Source: Streptomyces sp. NBC_01571
GTDB taxonomy: Bacteria > Actinomycetota > Actinomycetes > Streptomycetales > Streptomycetaceae
Length of the DNA: 64,000 nucleotides
Assembly (NCBI RefSeq): GCF_026339875.1
Contig: NZ_JAPEPZ010000001.1
Location: 7,998,001 to 8,062,000, forward strand
Direction: 5' to 3'
In this document: in pieces, positions 7,147-15,138 of the stretch
How positions within the stretch are numbered: the stretch's first letter is position 1
How the letters are laid out: the number at the start of each line of letters is the position of its first letter
Notes under the pieces: model-generated
Told to the model about the DNA's origin: nothing
Database searches by the model: none
What the model saw: only the letters and a program-made list of their open reading frames with translations
Translations under genes and position numbers: made by a program

Positions 7147-7374
7147 CCCTCAAAGCCAACAACGCGCGGACCTGCCCAGATGGAGATAACGTGCTTGGCC
7201 GGGGGCGTGGCGCGCAGCGTTAGTGCGATGGCACGCGGGCATAGAGGGTCCGAATTCCGGCATGCATACGTTGGGCGGCAGCCCTACGTTGGGAAAGCCG
7301 AGATCGCAAAGCCACCGAAATGACCGCCGGCATTTGCACGGCCGAGTCGCCCTGGATCAGCAGAGGAGATTGTC

Positions 7375-8568
7375 ATGGCAAGCAGCAACCGCGCCGTCGT
7401 CTTCCAGAACCCGAGAGACATGCGCGTCGAGTCCCTCGACTTCCCGAAGCTTCAGATGCCGAACGGGAAAAAGGCCCCGCATGGCGCCATTCTCAGAATG
7501 GTCGCCACCAACATCTGCGGTAGCGACCTGCACATCTACCGCGGGTCCTTCCCGGTGCCCCAGGGCATGGTGATGGGGCACGAGATGACCGGGGAGGTCA
7601 TCGAGGTCGGCCCCGACGTCGAGTTCCTCAGTGAGGGCGACCTCGTCTCCGTCCCGTTCAACGTCGCCTGCGGCCGATGTCGCAACTGCAGGGCGCGCCG
7701 GACCGACGTCTGCGAGACCACGAACCCTAAGGTGGCCTGCGGAGCGTACGGCTTCAACCTGGGCGACTGGGCCGGCGGCCAGGCCGAGTACCTGTTCGTC
7801 CCGTACGCCGACTTCCAGCTCCTGCGCTTCCCTGACAGGGACCAGGCCATGGCGAAGATCCGTGACCTGGCGGTGCTCTCGGACATCCTGCCCACCGCGT
7901 TCCACGGTCTCATGGAGGCCGGTGCCAAGCCGGGCTCGACCGTGTACATCGCCGGCGCCGGCCCGGTCGGCCGCTGCGCCGCGGCAGCGGCGCGCCTCCT
8001 CGGGGCGTCCTGCATCATCGTCGGCGACTACAACAAGGACCGCCTGGAGCTGGTGAAGAAGAACGGCTGCGAGACGATCGACCTGAGCCAGGACGCAGCG
8101 CTCACCGACCAGATCGAGGCCATCCTGGGCGAACCCATGGTCGACTGCGCAGTCGACTACGTCGGCACCGAGGCACACGGCATCGGCCGCGAGGCCGAGG
8201 ACATGGACCCGGCCTACGCCATCAACCAGGTGATCGACGCCACCCGCGCGGGCGGAGCCACCGGAGTCATCGGCGTCTACGGCCCCGACCCGCTCGCGAA
8301 GTCGAAGGCCGAGCAAGAGGGAACGTACCCGATCGACTTCGGCAAGGCCTGGATCAAGTCGCCGCGGATCGCCGCCGGGCAGGCACCGATCATGCACTAC
8401 AACCGCGAGCTGATGATGGCGATCCTGTGGGACCGCATGCCCTACTTGAGCGCCATGCTCAACACGAAGGTGATCAGCCTCGACGACGCCCCCGACGCCT
8501 ACGCGACCTTCGACACGGGCGTGCCCCTCAAGTTCATCATCGACCCCCACGGCCTCATTCCCGCCTGA
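7375..8568 (+). CDS. fdhA: Glutathione-independent formaldehyde dehydrogenase (397 aa)
   Basis: A zinc-dependent medium-chain dehydrogenase that oxidises formaldehyde to formate with NAD without a thiol cofactor. Catalytic-zinc ligands are in NICGSD (C48) and GHE (H69/E70); four structural-zinc cysteines are C99, C102, C105 and C113 (CGRCRNCRARRTDVC). The Rossmann loop is GAGPVG (194-199). The long insertion (KVACGAYGFNLGDWAGGQAE) and 397-aa length match the Pseudomonas putida type rather than ordinary alcohol dehydrogenases. The ATG follows AGAGGAGATTGTC. A second, more distant paralogue lies at 59291. Downstream is a truncated AraC regulator that may once have controlled it (inference). Confidence 0.88.
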   Translation: MASSNRAVVFQNPRDMRVESLDFPKLQMPNGKKAPHGAILRMVATNICGSDLHIYRGSFPVPQGMVMGHEMTGEVIEVGPDVEFLSEGDLVSVPFNVACGRCRNCRARRTDVCETTNPKVACGAYGFNLGDWAGGQAEYLFVPYADFQLLRFPDRDQAMAKIRDLAVLSDILPTAFHGLMEAGAKPGSTVYIAGAGPVGRCAAAAARLLGASCIIVGDYNKDRLELVKKNGCETIDLSQDAALTDQIEAILGEPMVDCAVDYVGTEAHGIGREAEDMDPAYAINQVIDATRAGGATGVIGVYGPDPLAKSKAEQEGTYPIDFGKAWIKSPRIAAGQAPIMHYNRELMMAILWDRMPYLSAMLNTKVISLDDAPDAYATFDTGVPLKFIIDPHGLIPA

Positions 8569-8712
8569 GGCCCGCCCTCCCCGGCCCGCAGTCCCCGTTC
8601 GGGGAGGCTGCGGGCCGGACCCCTGCCTTGCCGACGCATCGGTCGGCGAAAGGCCCGGGAAGATCCCTGCGGCGTACGCCGGGACAGGACGCCGTGAGCC
8701 TCGGGCAGATTC

Positions 8713-9198
8713 GTGAACCTCGCGCAGCGCGAGGACGGGGACCGCCTCGGCGCGCACCGCCTCGAGTCCAGGCATCCGCGCTGGGAGCATCGCTCATCGG
8801 CCTCCTCGCCCGGTCAGTGTGGGATGTCCGAGTCGCTGCGTCGCGGCGAGGCGCCGGCCTGCATGCGCGCGCATCTGGCGGACCCCGACCTGGACCCCGA
8901 GGGCATCGCCGCGGGCCTGCACGTCTCCCGCCGCACCCTGTTCCGCCTCTTCGAGCGCACGAGCGAGTCCGCCATGGCGCGCCTGCGCTCCCTGCGGCTC
9001 GAGCGCGCCCGGCTGATGCTGCGGACGCATCCGGGCAAGCAGATCTCCACGATCGCGCTGGAGACGGGTTTCTCCAGCGCGATGCAGCTCTACCGCGCCT
9101 TCCGCGCTGTGACTGGCATGACCCCCAGCGAGTACCGGGAGGCTGGCGTCGCGGCGGTTCCTCAAACTGACCATGTAGACACGGTCTTAGACGGGTGA
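8713..9198 (+). pseudogene. AraC-type DNA-binding domain, N-terminus degraded
   Basis: From about 8824 the product carries a normal AraC C-terminal double helix-turn-helix: ADPDLDPEGIAAGLHVSRRT and ISTIALETGFSSAMQLYRAF, ending in GMTPSEYRE. Before that the same frame is not AraC-like, whereas another frame (ALGASLIGLLARS, near 8785-8820) resembles the end of an AraC-binding-like N-terminal domain, suggesting a frameshift. A GTG at 8713 opens the surviving frame. The effector domain is missing, so it is probably a pseudogene; a short DNA-binding protein cannot be excluded. Confidence 0.6.
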
Positions 9199-9238
9199 GG
9201 GCCACGTAAGTCCCGTGAGTCCGTGGGGCAGCCCGCCG

Positions 9239-9262
9239 GTTTGAGGGTGGAATCCGGGGTGA
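9239..9262 (+). promoter_or_regulatory. SigB-like promoter GTTT-N14-GGGTGA before csbD-2
   Basis: GTTT at 9239-9242 and GGGTGA at 9257-9262 are spaced by 14 bp, as in csbD-1 (1450-1473). Both genes also share a leader resembling TTTCGAGYGAGACAGGG before the ribosome site. Confidence 0.5.
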
Positions 9263-9308
9263 CACGGAGGAGCGAACCTATTTCGAGTGAGACAGGGTGT
9301 GAGTGGTT

Positions 9309-9485
9309 GTGGCTGCGGACGAGAAGGCTCAGGCCAAGGGCGAGCAGGCCGAGGGCAAGGTCAAGAAGGTCGTCGGTGGTGCGGTCGGCAACGAGTCCCT
9401 GAAGGCTGAGGGGCACACCGAGGAGTCCAAGGGTGACCTGCGCGCGGCCAAGGAAAAGGCCAAGGACGCCATCAAGCCCAAGTAG
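9309..9485 (+). CDS. CsbD-family stress-response protein, second copy (58 aa)
   Basis: Paralogue of the protein at 1520: the core KVKKVVGGAVGNESLKA and the end GDLRAAKEKAKDAIKPK are the same, with a longer N-terminus (AADEKAQAKGEQAEG). The GTG at 9309 aligns with the start of csbD-1 when the leaders are matched; a GTG at 9303 is an alternative. It has its own SigB-like promoter and a hairpin terminator, so it is a monocistronic general-stress-type gene (inference from the promoter). CsbD biochemical function is unknown. Confidence 0.8.
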   Translation: MAADEKAQAKGEQAEGKVKKVVGGAVGNESLKAEGHTEESKGDLRAAKEKAKDAIKPK

Positions 9486-9499
9486 GCGCACGACTCCTG

Positions 9500-9528
9500 A
9501 TCCCGGCAGCCGTCACGGCTGCCGGGAT
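9500..9528 (+). terminator. Hairpin terminator after csbD-2
   Basis: ATCCCGGCAGCCG (9500-9512) and CGGCTGCCGGGAT (9516-9528) are perfect 13-bp complements with a 3-nt loop, 14 bp past the stop. Confidence 0.75.
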
Positions 9529-9773
9529 TCGTGCTGCTCCGCACGCGACGCGGCGTTGGGCACAAGGTCTCGCGCTCGGCTCTCTCGGGCCGCCCAGGGA
9601 AATGGCCGGCTGGGGCGGGGCCCGGTGGCATAGGCCTGTCGACTGGGGGCACATGAAGTCCTGCCTGACGCCGGCTCGGTGCTGAGTGCGGTGCCAGATG
9701 GCATACATGCGACCTGTTTCTCGCGGTGTCGGTCAGCTGTCACGCGAGCTGTGTTCTGGGGAGAGGAACCATC

Positions 9774-10019
9774 ATGATCCTTCCGGCGGAGAGGGAACTG
9801 CGCGCGGTACTGGCCCGGTTCGCGCAGACGCGCATCGATCACGATGTCCGCCCCACCGGCCGTACCAGCCGGGCACTGGACGACGTGACGTACACGCTGT
9901 GCGTGATGACCGGGGCCCGGACGGCGGAGCAGGCTCTGCTGGCAGCGGACGCCCTGCTGGAGCGGTACGGCACCGACCGTGAGGGCGGCACGCAGGCGGA
10001 CGAGACGCTGGCCGCGTAG
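9774..10019 (+). CDS. DUF5133-like small protein (81 aa)
   Basis: The pattern of an N-terminal helix (RELRAVLARFAQTRIDHD), then ALDDVTYTLCVMTGARTAEQ and AADALLERYG is that of Streptomyces DUF5133 proteins (YTLCV.TG.R core). No catalytic motif or membrane segment is visible; function is unknown, though such genes often accompany regulators and stress genes. The ATG is preceded by GGGGAGAGGAACC. Confidence 0.65.
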   Translation: MILPAERELRAVLARFAQTRIDHDVRPTGRTSRALDDVTYTLCVMTGARTAEQALLAADALLERYGTDREGGTQADETLAA

Positions 10020-10819
10020 CAGCGGTAGCTGTTGGCAGGGCAAGCGGTTGGGCGCGCTCCTGCGAAGCCATCACCAACTCCGCCGCCCCGGAACCGAACC
10101 GGGCGCCGGAACCGTGAAGGCCTCCGCCGCCATGGGGGAGCCCGCAGGCCGTGAGAACCAGCGCCATCGCCGTCATCGCAGCGGGTGCTCAATTCTGAAC
10201 AGGCGGTCGGACAGGCTCTTTTGACCACCGTGTGGGTCTTCGGCGCGGTCGCGGCGGCCGCGATGTCGGCCGTCGCGTCGGGCCGCAGCTGACGGCTCCG
10301 CGTGATGGCGTACTTCGCTCCAAGTCGGTGCGCGGGACGAATCGCGCGGCGAGATCGTCCGGGCCGGGGGAGCCTGGGGCGGGGGAGCCTGGGGCGCGGC
10401 TCTGCCGGAACGCGGCATCCTGCCCCTTCTCCGTGAGGCACACGCCCATCCTGGCGCGGCCTCGTACGACCACCCCGTCAGCCGTATTCCGCTGCCCGGC
10501 CAAAGCCGTCCGGGCTTCAGCGGTCCGGACGGTGGCCCGGCCGCAGGACCCGGGTTCACGGGACCGGATTTCACCAGCCCCGACTTCGGGAGACGGACGT
10601 GCCCACCGCGCTCTCCCGGGTGCAGGAGGCACCACCCCGCAGCCGGACCGACCACCCTTTCGACGCGAGGGGGAGCCCGTGCGGAGAAGGAGACCAGGGC
10701 CACCCCCACACCCACGTGAACACCAGCGGTGATCACGATCAGTGATCTCCCGGGATGCGCGGACCTGAAGTGGCTGCTTCGCTGATGAGGCCCGCTCTCC
10801 CGTTCACAAAGGAGTGACC
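10020..10819. other. 800-bp stretch with no convincing gene
   Basis: No frame gives a complete recognisable protein. A possible 32-residue peptide with one hydrophobic helix (LLTTVWVFGAVAAAAMSAVA) ends at about 10290, and a minus-strand fragment near 10440 reads VCLTEKGQDAAF, reminiscent of a winged-helix regulator. A 15-bp tandem (GGGGGAGCCTGGGGC, two copies) sits at about 10369-10398. The stretch is probably decayed sequence. Confidence 0.4.
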
Positions 10820-11008
10820 ATGAGCGCAACAGACCCGTCCCGCGACTCTGCCCAGCAGATGCGTCAGAAGGCCCAGAAGATGGAAGAGGCCGCCCAGAGC
10901 GCCTCCGACCCCCAGGAGCGCGAGAAGCTGCAGGCCAAGGCCCGCAAGCTGCGCGAGCAGAGCCAGCAGCAGGGCGGTGCGTCCGAGGGTCTTGACCCCA
11001 TGATCTGA
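10820..11008 (+). CDS. DUF6381-like small coiled-coil protein (62 aa)
   Basis: A charged, helical protein: SRDSAQQMRQKAQKMEEAAQ, SDPQEREKLQAKARKLREQS. The regular Q/K/E/A heptads predict a single amphipathic helix or coiled coil, the pattern of Streptomyces DUF6381 proteins. No function is known. The ATG at 10820 has AAAGGAG 5 nt upstream; the GTG at 10814 overlaps that ribosome site and is rejected. A strong terminator follows. Confidence 0.7.
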   Translation: MSATDPSRDSAQQMRQKAQKMEEAAQSASDPQEREKLQAKARKLREQSQQQGGASEGLDPMI

Positions 11009-11026
11009 CACCACCCCCGCACGAAA

Positions 11027-11073
11027 CCGGCCGGCAGGACGTCGCGTATCCCCCGCGACGGACTGCCGGCCGG
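11027..11073 (+). terminator. Long hairpin terminator after the DUF6381-like gene
   Basis: CCGGCCGGCA-GGAC-GTCGCG (11027-11046) pairs with CGCGAC-GGAC-TGCCGGCCGG (11054-11073) apart from a small internal loop. Confidence 0.7.
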
Positions 11074-11099
11074 CCCGCGTAACGGCCGTGCGCCGTGTC

Positions 11100-11279
11100 C
11101 GTCTCCGCCGACTCCGTCCCCACGACGCTCGTTCGTCATGCCACAGGTACCTGGCCGACAGCCGCGTGCCGGGTCACGTCCTCGCCCGGTGGGCAGGACA
11201 CACGAATGTGAAGACCACCGGGGAGTGGTGCGTGAAGGCGGTGGTGAACGTGAAGGCGGGCGTGGAGGATCGTCACTGA
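11100..11279 (+). pseudogene. Tyrosine recombinase (integrase) C-terminal fragment, catalytic Tyr replaced
   Basis: The frame reads PHDARSSCHRYLADSRVPGH and VLARWAGHTNVKTTGEWCVK. This is the end of a phage-type integrase: box II HxxR (HDAR) and the GHxxxxTT helix are present, but the Tyr of the usual WYVK-type motif is Cys (EWCVK). Everything before box II is missing. It marks an old integration event; no att site is recognisable because there is no tRNA nearby. Confidence 0.65.
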
Positions 11280-11613
11280 GCCGCCCCACGGAATGGCCCG
11301 CACGGCGTTGCGACGGGGGGCAGGCGTGAGCCACGCGGTCCGGCTACGGCCGAGTCTTCTACCGGGGGAGGACGGATCTTTCACCGTGTGGTGTTCAAGC
11401 CGCTGGTGGGGGAGATTCCGGAAGGTTTCCAGGTGGGTCGTGTCGAGCCGCGTCGGTGCCCTCACAATCGATGCTGGAACCCGAACCATCCGGAACCCGA
11501 ACCATCCGGAAGCCGTGACCGAGGAGGAATCCCTTGCCCGTAGGAACTGGGAAAAGACCCGGCAGGTTCGCCCCGGCGACGTGAGACTTCGTGAACATGA
11601 GAGGGTCTGACGG
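11280..11613. other. Upstream region of pcaL; 16-bp tandem duplication
   Basis: No gene is recognised. GGAACCCGAACCATCC is exactly duplicated at 11476-11491 and 11492-11507. The segment should include the pcaL promoter, but no hexamers can be named with confidence. Confidence 0.4.
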
Positions 11614-12912
11614 GTGAGCGAGACACCACCGAACACCCTGCAATACCGCTTTGACGGGCCGGAAGACGCCCCGGTCCTGATCCTGGGCCCCTCACTGGGT
11701 ACCACCTGGCACATGTGGGACCGGCAGATCCCCGAGCTGGCGAAGAACTGGCGGATCTTCCGCTTCGACCTGCCGGGCCACGGCGGGGCCCCCGCCTATC
11801 CCGCGGGTTCGTTCGCCGAACTCGCGGGGCGGCTGCTCGCCACACTCGACGGGCTCGGGGTGCAGCGCTTCGGCTACGCGGGCTGCGCGTTCGGCGGGGC
11901 CCTCGGGATCCAACTGGCCCTGCGCCACCCGGAGCGGATCGCCTCCCTCGCGGTGATCGCCGCCTCGCCCCGCTTCGGATCGGCCGACGAGTTCCGCCAG
12001 CGCGGCGTGATCGTGCGGACCAACGGACTCGACCCCATCGCCCGCACCTCGCCCGAGCGCTGGTTCACGGGCGGGTTCGCCGCGGCCCAGCCGGCCATCA
12101 CCGAGTGGGCCGTGCAGATGGTGCGCACCACCGACCCCGGGTGCTACATCGCCGCCTGCGAGGCGCTCGCCGCGTTCGACATACGGGCCGAACTGGGCCG
12201 GATCGGTGTCCCCACCCTCGTGCTCGTGGGCTCCGACGACCAGGTCACCGGGCCCGCCGAGGCCCGCACACTGGTCGCCGGGATCCCGGACGCCCGGCTC
12301 GCGGTCGTGCCCGGTGCCTCGCACCTGGTCCCGGTGGAGCAGCCCGCCGCGGTCACCGACCTGCTGGTACGGCACTTCTCCACCGCCTGGCAACCCGCCT
12401 ACGACTCGTCGACCGGCCAGGTGGCGATCCCGGCGGCCCCGGTGAAGCCGGCGCTCACCACGCCCCCGCCCCTCGCGCCCGTCGCCGAGATCGCCCCGCC
12501 CGTCCTCGCCCAGCCCGGGATCCTGGGCAGGCCCGACCCGTACGACGCGGGGATCAAGGTCCGCCGCGAGGTGCTCGGCGACGCGCACGTCGACCGGGCG
12601 CTGGCCTCGGCGGACGCCTTCTCCACGGACTTCCAGGAGTTCGTCACCCGATACGCCTGGGGCGAGATCTGGGACCGGCCGGGCCTCGACCGGCGCTCGC
12701 GCAGCTGTGTCACGCTCACCGCGCTGGTCGCGGGCGGCCACCTCGACGAACTCGCCTTTCACACCCGTGCCGCCCTCCGCAACGGCCTCACCCCGGTCGA
12801 GATCAAGGAAGTGCTCCTCCAGGCGGCGGTGTACTGCGGTGTCCCGGCCGCGAACAGCGCTTTCAGGGTGGCGCAGGCGGTGATCCGGGAGGAGACCACG
12901 CCCCAGGAGTGA
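11614..12912 (+). CDS. pcaL: Fused 3-oxoadipate enol-lactonase / 4-carboxymuconolactone decarboxylase (432 aa)
   Basis: Residues about 10-265 are an alpha/beta hydrolase (PcaD), and about 305-430 a carboxymuconolactone decarboxylase (PcaC: VRREVLGDAHVDRALA, then SCVTLTALVAGGHLDELAFH). They are joined by a Pro/Ala-rich linker. The fusion catalyses two consecutive steps of the protocatechuate branch of the beta-ketoadipate pathway and is known in actinobacteria. Oddity: the nucleophile elbow reads G90-C-A-F-G94, with Ala at the usual Ser position; Asp (GSDDQ) and His (GASHLVP) regions remain. The GTG start follows GAGAGGG. No other pca genes lie in the window. Confidence 0.9.
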   Translation: MSETPPNTLQYRFDGPEDAPVLILGPSLGTTWHMWDRQIPELAKNWRIFRFDLPGHGGAPAYPAGSFAELAGRLLATLDGLGVQRFGYAGCAFGGALGIQLALRHPERIASLAVIAASPRFGSADEFRQRGVIVRTNGLDPIARTSPERWFTGGFAAAQPAITEWAVQMVRTTDPGCYIAACEALAAFDIRAELGRIGVPTLVLVGSDDQVTGPAEARTLVAGIPDARLAVVPGASHLVPVEQPAAVTDLLVRHFSTAWQPAYDSSTGQVAIPAAPVKPALTTPPPLAPVAEIAPPVLAQPGILGRPDPYDAGIKVRREVLGDAHVDRALASADAFSTDFQEFVTRYAWGEIWDRPGLDRRSRSCVTLTALVAGGHLDELAFHTRAALRNGLTPVEIKEVLLQAAVYCGVPAANSAFRVAQAVIREETTPQE

Positions 12913-12979
12913 TCATCCTGGCAGTGGAAGCACCAGGCTGAGCAGGCCACGGGCCGCCCGGCGGGGGCAGGATGGGTCC

Positions 12980-13615
12980 ATGAAGCTCACGAAGAAGTCG
13001 CATGCCTGCATCCGTCTGGAGAAGGACGGGCGCGCGCTCGTCATCGACCCGGGCGTCTTCAGCGAGGAGGACGCGGCCGTCGGCGCGGACGCGATCCTGA
13101 TCACGCACGAGCACCCCGACCACTTCGACGAGGAGCGGCTGCGGGCCGGCCTGGAGGCGGCCCCCGCGGCCGAGGTCTGGACCCTGAAGTCGGTCGCGGA
13201 CCGGCTCTCCGCCGCCTTCCCGGGCCGGGTGCACACCGTCGGCCACGGCGACACGTTCACCGCCGCGGGCTTCGATGTCCAGGTGCACGGCGAACTGCAC
13301 GCCGTGATCCACCCGGACATCCCGCGCATCACGAACGTCGGCTATCTCGTCGACGGCGGCCGCGTCTTCCACCCGGGCGACGCCCTCACCGTCCCCGACC
13401 TGCCGGTCGAGACGCTGATGCTCCCGGTGATGGCCCCGTGGAACAAGATCGCCGAGGTCATCGAGTACGTCCGCGAGGTCAAGCCCCAGCGCGCGTACGA
13501 CATCCACGACGCCCTGCTCACGGATCTCGCCCGCCCGATCTACGACCACCAGATCGGCGCCCTGGGCGGCGCCGAGCACCTGCGGCTCGCGCCGGGGACG
13601 TCGGCGGAGGTCTGA
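12980..13615 (+). CDS. MBL-fold metal-dependent hydrolase (211 aa)
   Basis: A UlaG-like metallo-beta-lactamase fold protein with the metal-binding signature T-H43-E-H45-P-D47-H48, a later His (HAVIHPDIP), and Asp/His ligands in FHPGDALTVPD and YDIHDALL. Family members hydrolyse phosphoesters, lactones or related bonds; the substrate is not evident. The ATG at 12980 follows GGGGGCAGGATGGGTCC, with no clear ribosome site. It is 67 bp behind pcaL in the same direction but is probably independent. Confidence 0.8.
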   Translation: MKLTKKSHACIRLEKDGRALVIDPGVFSEEDAAVGADAILITHEHPDHFDEERLRAGLEAAPAAEVWTLKSVADRLSAAFPGRVHTVGHGDTFTAAGFDVQVHGELHAVIHPDIPRITNVGYLVDGGRVFHPGDALTVPDLPVETLMLPVMAPWNKIAEVIEYVREVKPQRAYDIHDALLTDLARPIYDHQIGALGGAEHLRLAPGTSAEV

Positions 13616-13685
13616 GCGCGGGGCGGGTCCGGCCGGAGCGGGCCGCGGGGACCCGTTGTCGTACCCGCCCGGTAGGTTGTCGGGT

Positions 13686-14465
13686 ATGCGCATCGCGACC
13701 TGGAACGTGAACTCGATCACCGCCCGCCTCCCCAGGCTGCTGGCCTGGCTGGAGAGCAGCGGCACGGACGTGCTGTGCCTCCAGGAGGCCAAGGTCGCCG
13801 CCGAGCAGTTCCCCGTCGACGAGCTGCGCGAGCTGGGCTACGAGGCGGCCGTGCACGCGACCGGCCGGTGGAACGGCGTGGCGGTGCTCTCGCGCGTAGG
13901 CCTGGAGGACGTCGTCAGGGGACTGCCGGGCGGCCCCGGCTATGAGGGCGTCGAAGAACCCCGGGCCGTCTCCGCGACCTGCGGCCCGGTCCGCGTCTGG
14001 TCGGTGTACGTGCCGAACGGCCGCGAGGTGGGCCACCCCCACTACGCGTACAAACTCCAGTGGTTCGAGGCCCTCAAGGCGGCGGTCGCGGGCGACGCGG
14101 CGGGCAGCAGGCCGTTCGCCGTCCTCGGGGACTACAACGTGGCGCCGACGGACGACGACGTCTGGGACATCTCCCTGTTCGACGGTGCCACGCACGTCAC
14201 CCCGGCCGAGCGCGCCGCCCTGACCTCGCTGCGCGAGACGGGCCTGTCGGACGTGGTCCCTCGCCCCCTCAAGTACGACCACCCGTTCACCTACTGGGAC
14301 TACCGCCAGCTCGGCTTCCCCAAGAACCGGGGCATGCGCATCGACCTGGTGTACGGCAACGAGGCGTTCTCCAAAGCCGTCGGCGACGCGTACGTCGACC
14401 GTGAGGAGCGCAAGGGCAAGGGGGCCTCGGACCACGCGCCCGTCGTGGTGGACCTCGACGTGTGA
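13686..14465 (+). CDS. xthA: Exodeoxyribonuclease III (259 aa)
   Basis: A DNA-repair AP endonuclease/3'-5' exonuclease of the EEP superfamily. Metal and catalytic residues are visible: N7 in TWNVNS, E34 in CLQEAK, the GDYNVAP loop and the terminal SDHAPVVVDL. The length is standard. The ATG at 13686 lies 7 nt after TAGGTT (13673-13678), a good -10 hexamer, and there is no Shine-Dalgarno, so the message is probably leaderless. An upstream in-frame start at 13656 is not supported by family alignment. Confidence 0.92.
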   Translation: MRIATWNVNSITARLPRLLAWLESSGTDVLCLQEAKVAAEQFPVDELRELGYEAAVHATGRWNGVAVLSRVGLEDVVRGLPGGPGYEGVEEPRAVSATCGPVRVWSVYVPNGREVGHPHYAYKLQWFEALKAAVAGDAAGSRPFAVLGDYNVAPTDDDVWDISLFDGATHVTPAERAALTSLRETGLSDVVPRPLKYDHPFTYWDYRQLGFPKNRGMRIDLVYGNEAFSKAVGDAYVDREERKGKGASDHAPVVVDLDV

Positions 14466-14539
14466 CCCGCGCGGACGGGCGGGTGCGTTCCGGGGCGCGC
14501 CTGTGGTGTGTCGGACGGAGGGAATGACACGCTGGGCGT

Positions 14540-14980
14540 ATGAACATCCCTTTTTTGGGCACCTGGCGCAAGAAGCACGGTCTCGCCTTCGGGGTGGCCG
14601 TGTTCACCGAAGGCGACCACGATCCGGCGGGTATCGCCGAACTCCTCGCCGAGTGCGAGCTGCTGCGCTCGCAGGCGCATCAGGCGGGTGTCGAACTCGA
14701 CGACTCCGCCACCTCCTTGGAGGCGCTGGACCAGCTGCTGCCGCGCTGGCGCGACGACGAGGAGAGCCTGCCCTGGCTCGGCAACGACGCGGGCCTCTAC
14801 CTCGGTTCGGTCATCGTGCGCACGGTCTCCGGCGCTGCCTGGGAGATCTGGCCCAACGGCCAGCCGGTCGTACGACTGACCTCCGGCCGCGAGATCGACG
14901 TCGTCGCCTCCGGTCACACCTGGGCCTCCAGCGGTGCTCCCGAGCTGTCCCAGCTGTACGCGGAGGTGTCGGAGGGGTGA
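14540..14980 (+). CDS. Conserved Streptomyces protein, DUF6278-like (146 aa)
   Basis: A soluble protein beginning MNIPFLGTWRKKHGLAFGVA, with a helical segment (AELLAECELLRSQA), a Trp-rich middle (LPRWRDDEESLPWLGNDAGL) and a beta-rich C-terminal half (WEIWPNGQPVVRLTSGREID). It resembles the DUF6278 proteins seen next to xthA-type genes in Streptomyces; no catalytic motif is evident. Family assignment is from memory of the pattern and moderately certain. Confidence 0.6.
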   Translation: MNIPFLGTWRKKHGLAFGVAVFTEGDHDPAGIAELLAECELLRSQAHQAGVELDDSATSLEALDQLLPRWRDDEESLPWLGNDAGLYLGSVIVRTVSGAAWEIWPNGQPVVRLTSGREIDVVASGHTWASSGAPELSQLYAEVSEG

Positions 14981-15138
14981 CCCGGCGGCTGCCGTTCCCC
15001 TCCCGAACCGGCGCGCTGTAAACCTGAAACTTGATAAATACGGCTAATGCCCGAAAAGTGCGTGTCGCGCATTGAGCGTCATCTTGCCCGGATAGTTTGC
15101 GGCAACTGCGACACAGCTGAGAGTGGGTAGGGCCGGGC

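Noticed and set aside
10189..10732. Protein genes on both strands in the 10.2-10.7 kb gap
   Set aside because: Frames are Arg/Pro-rich, no start sites are supported, and the LTEKG hint of a winged helix is too short to call.
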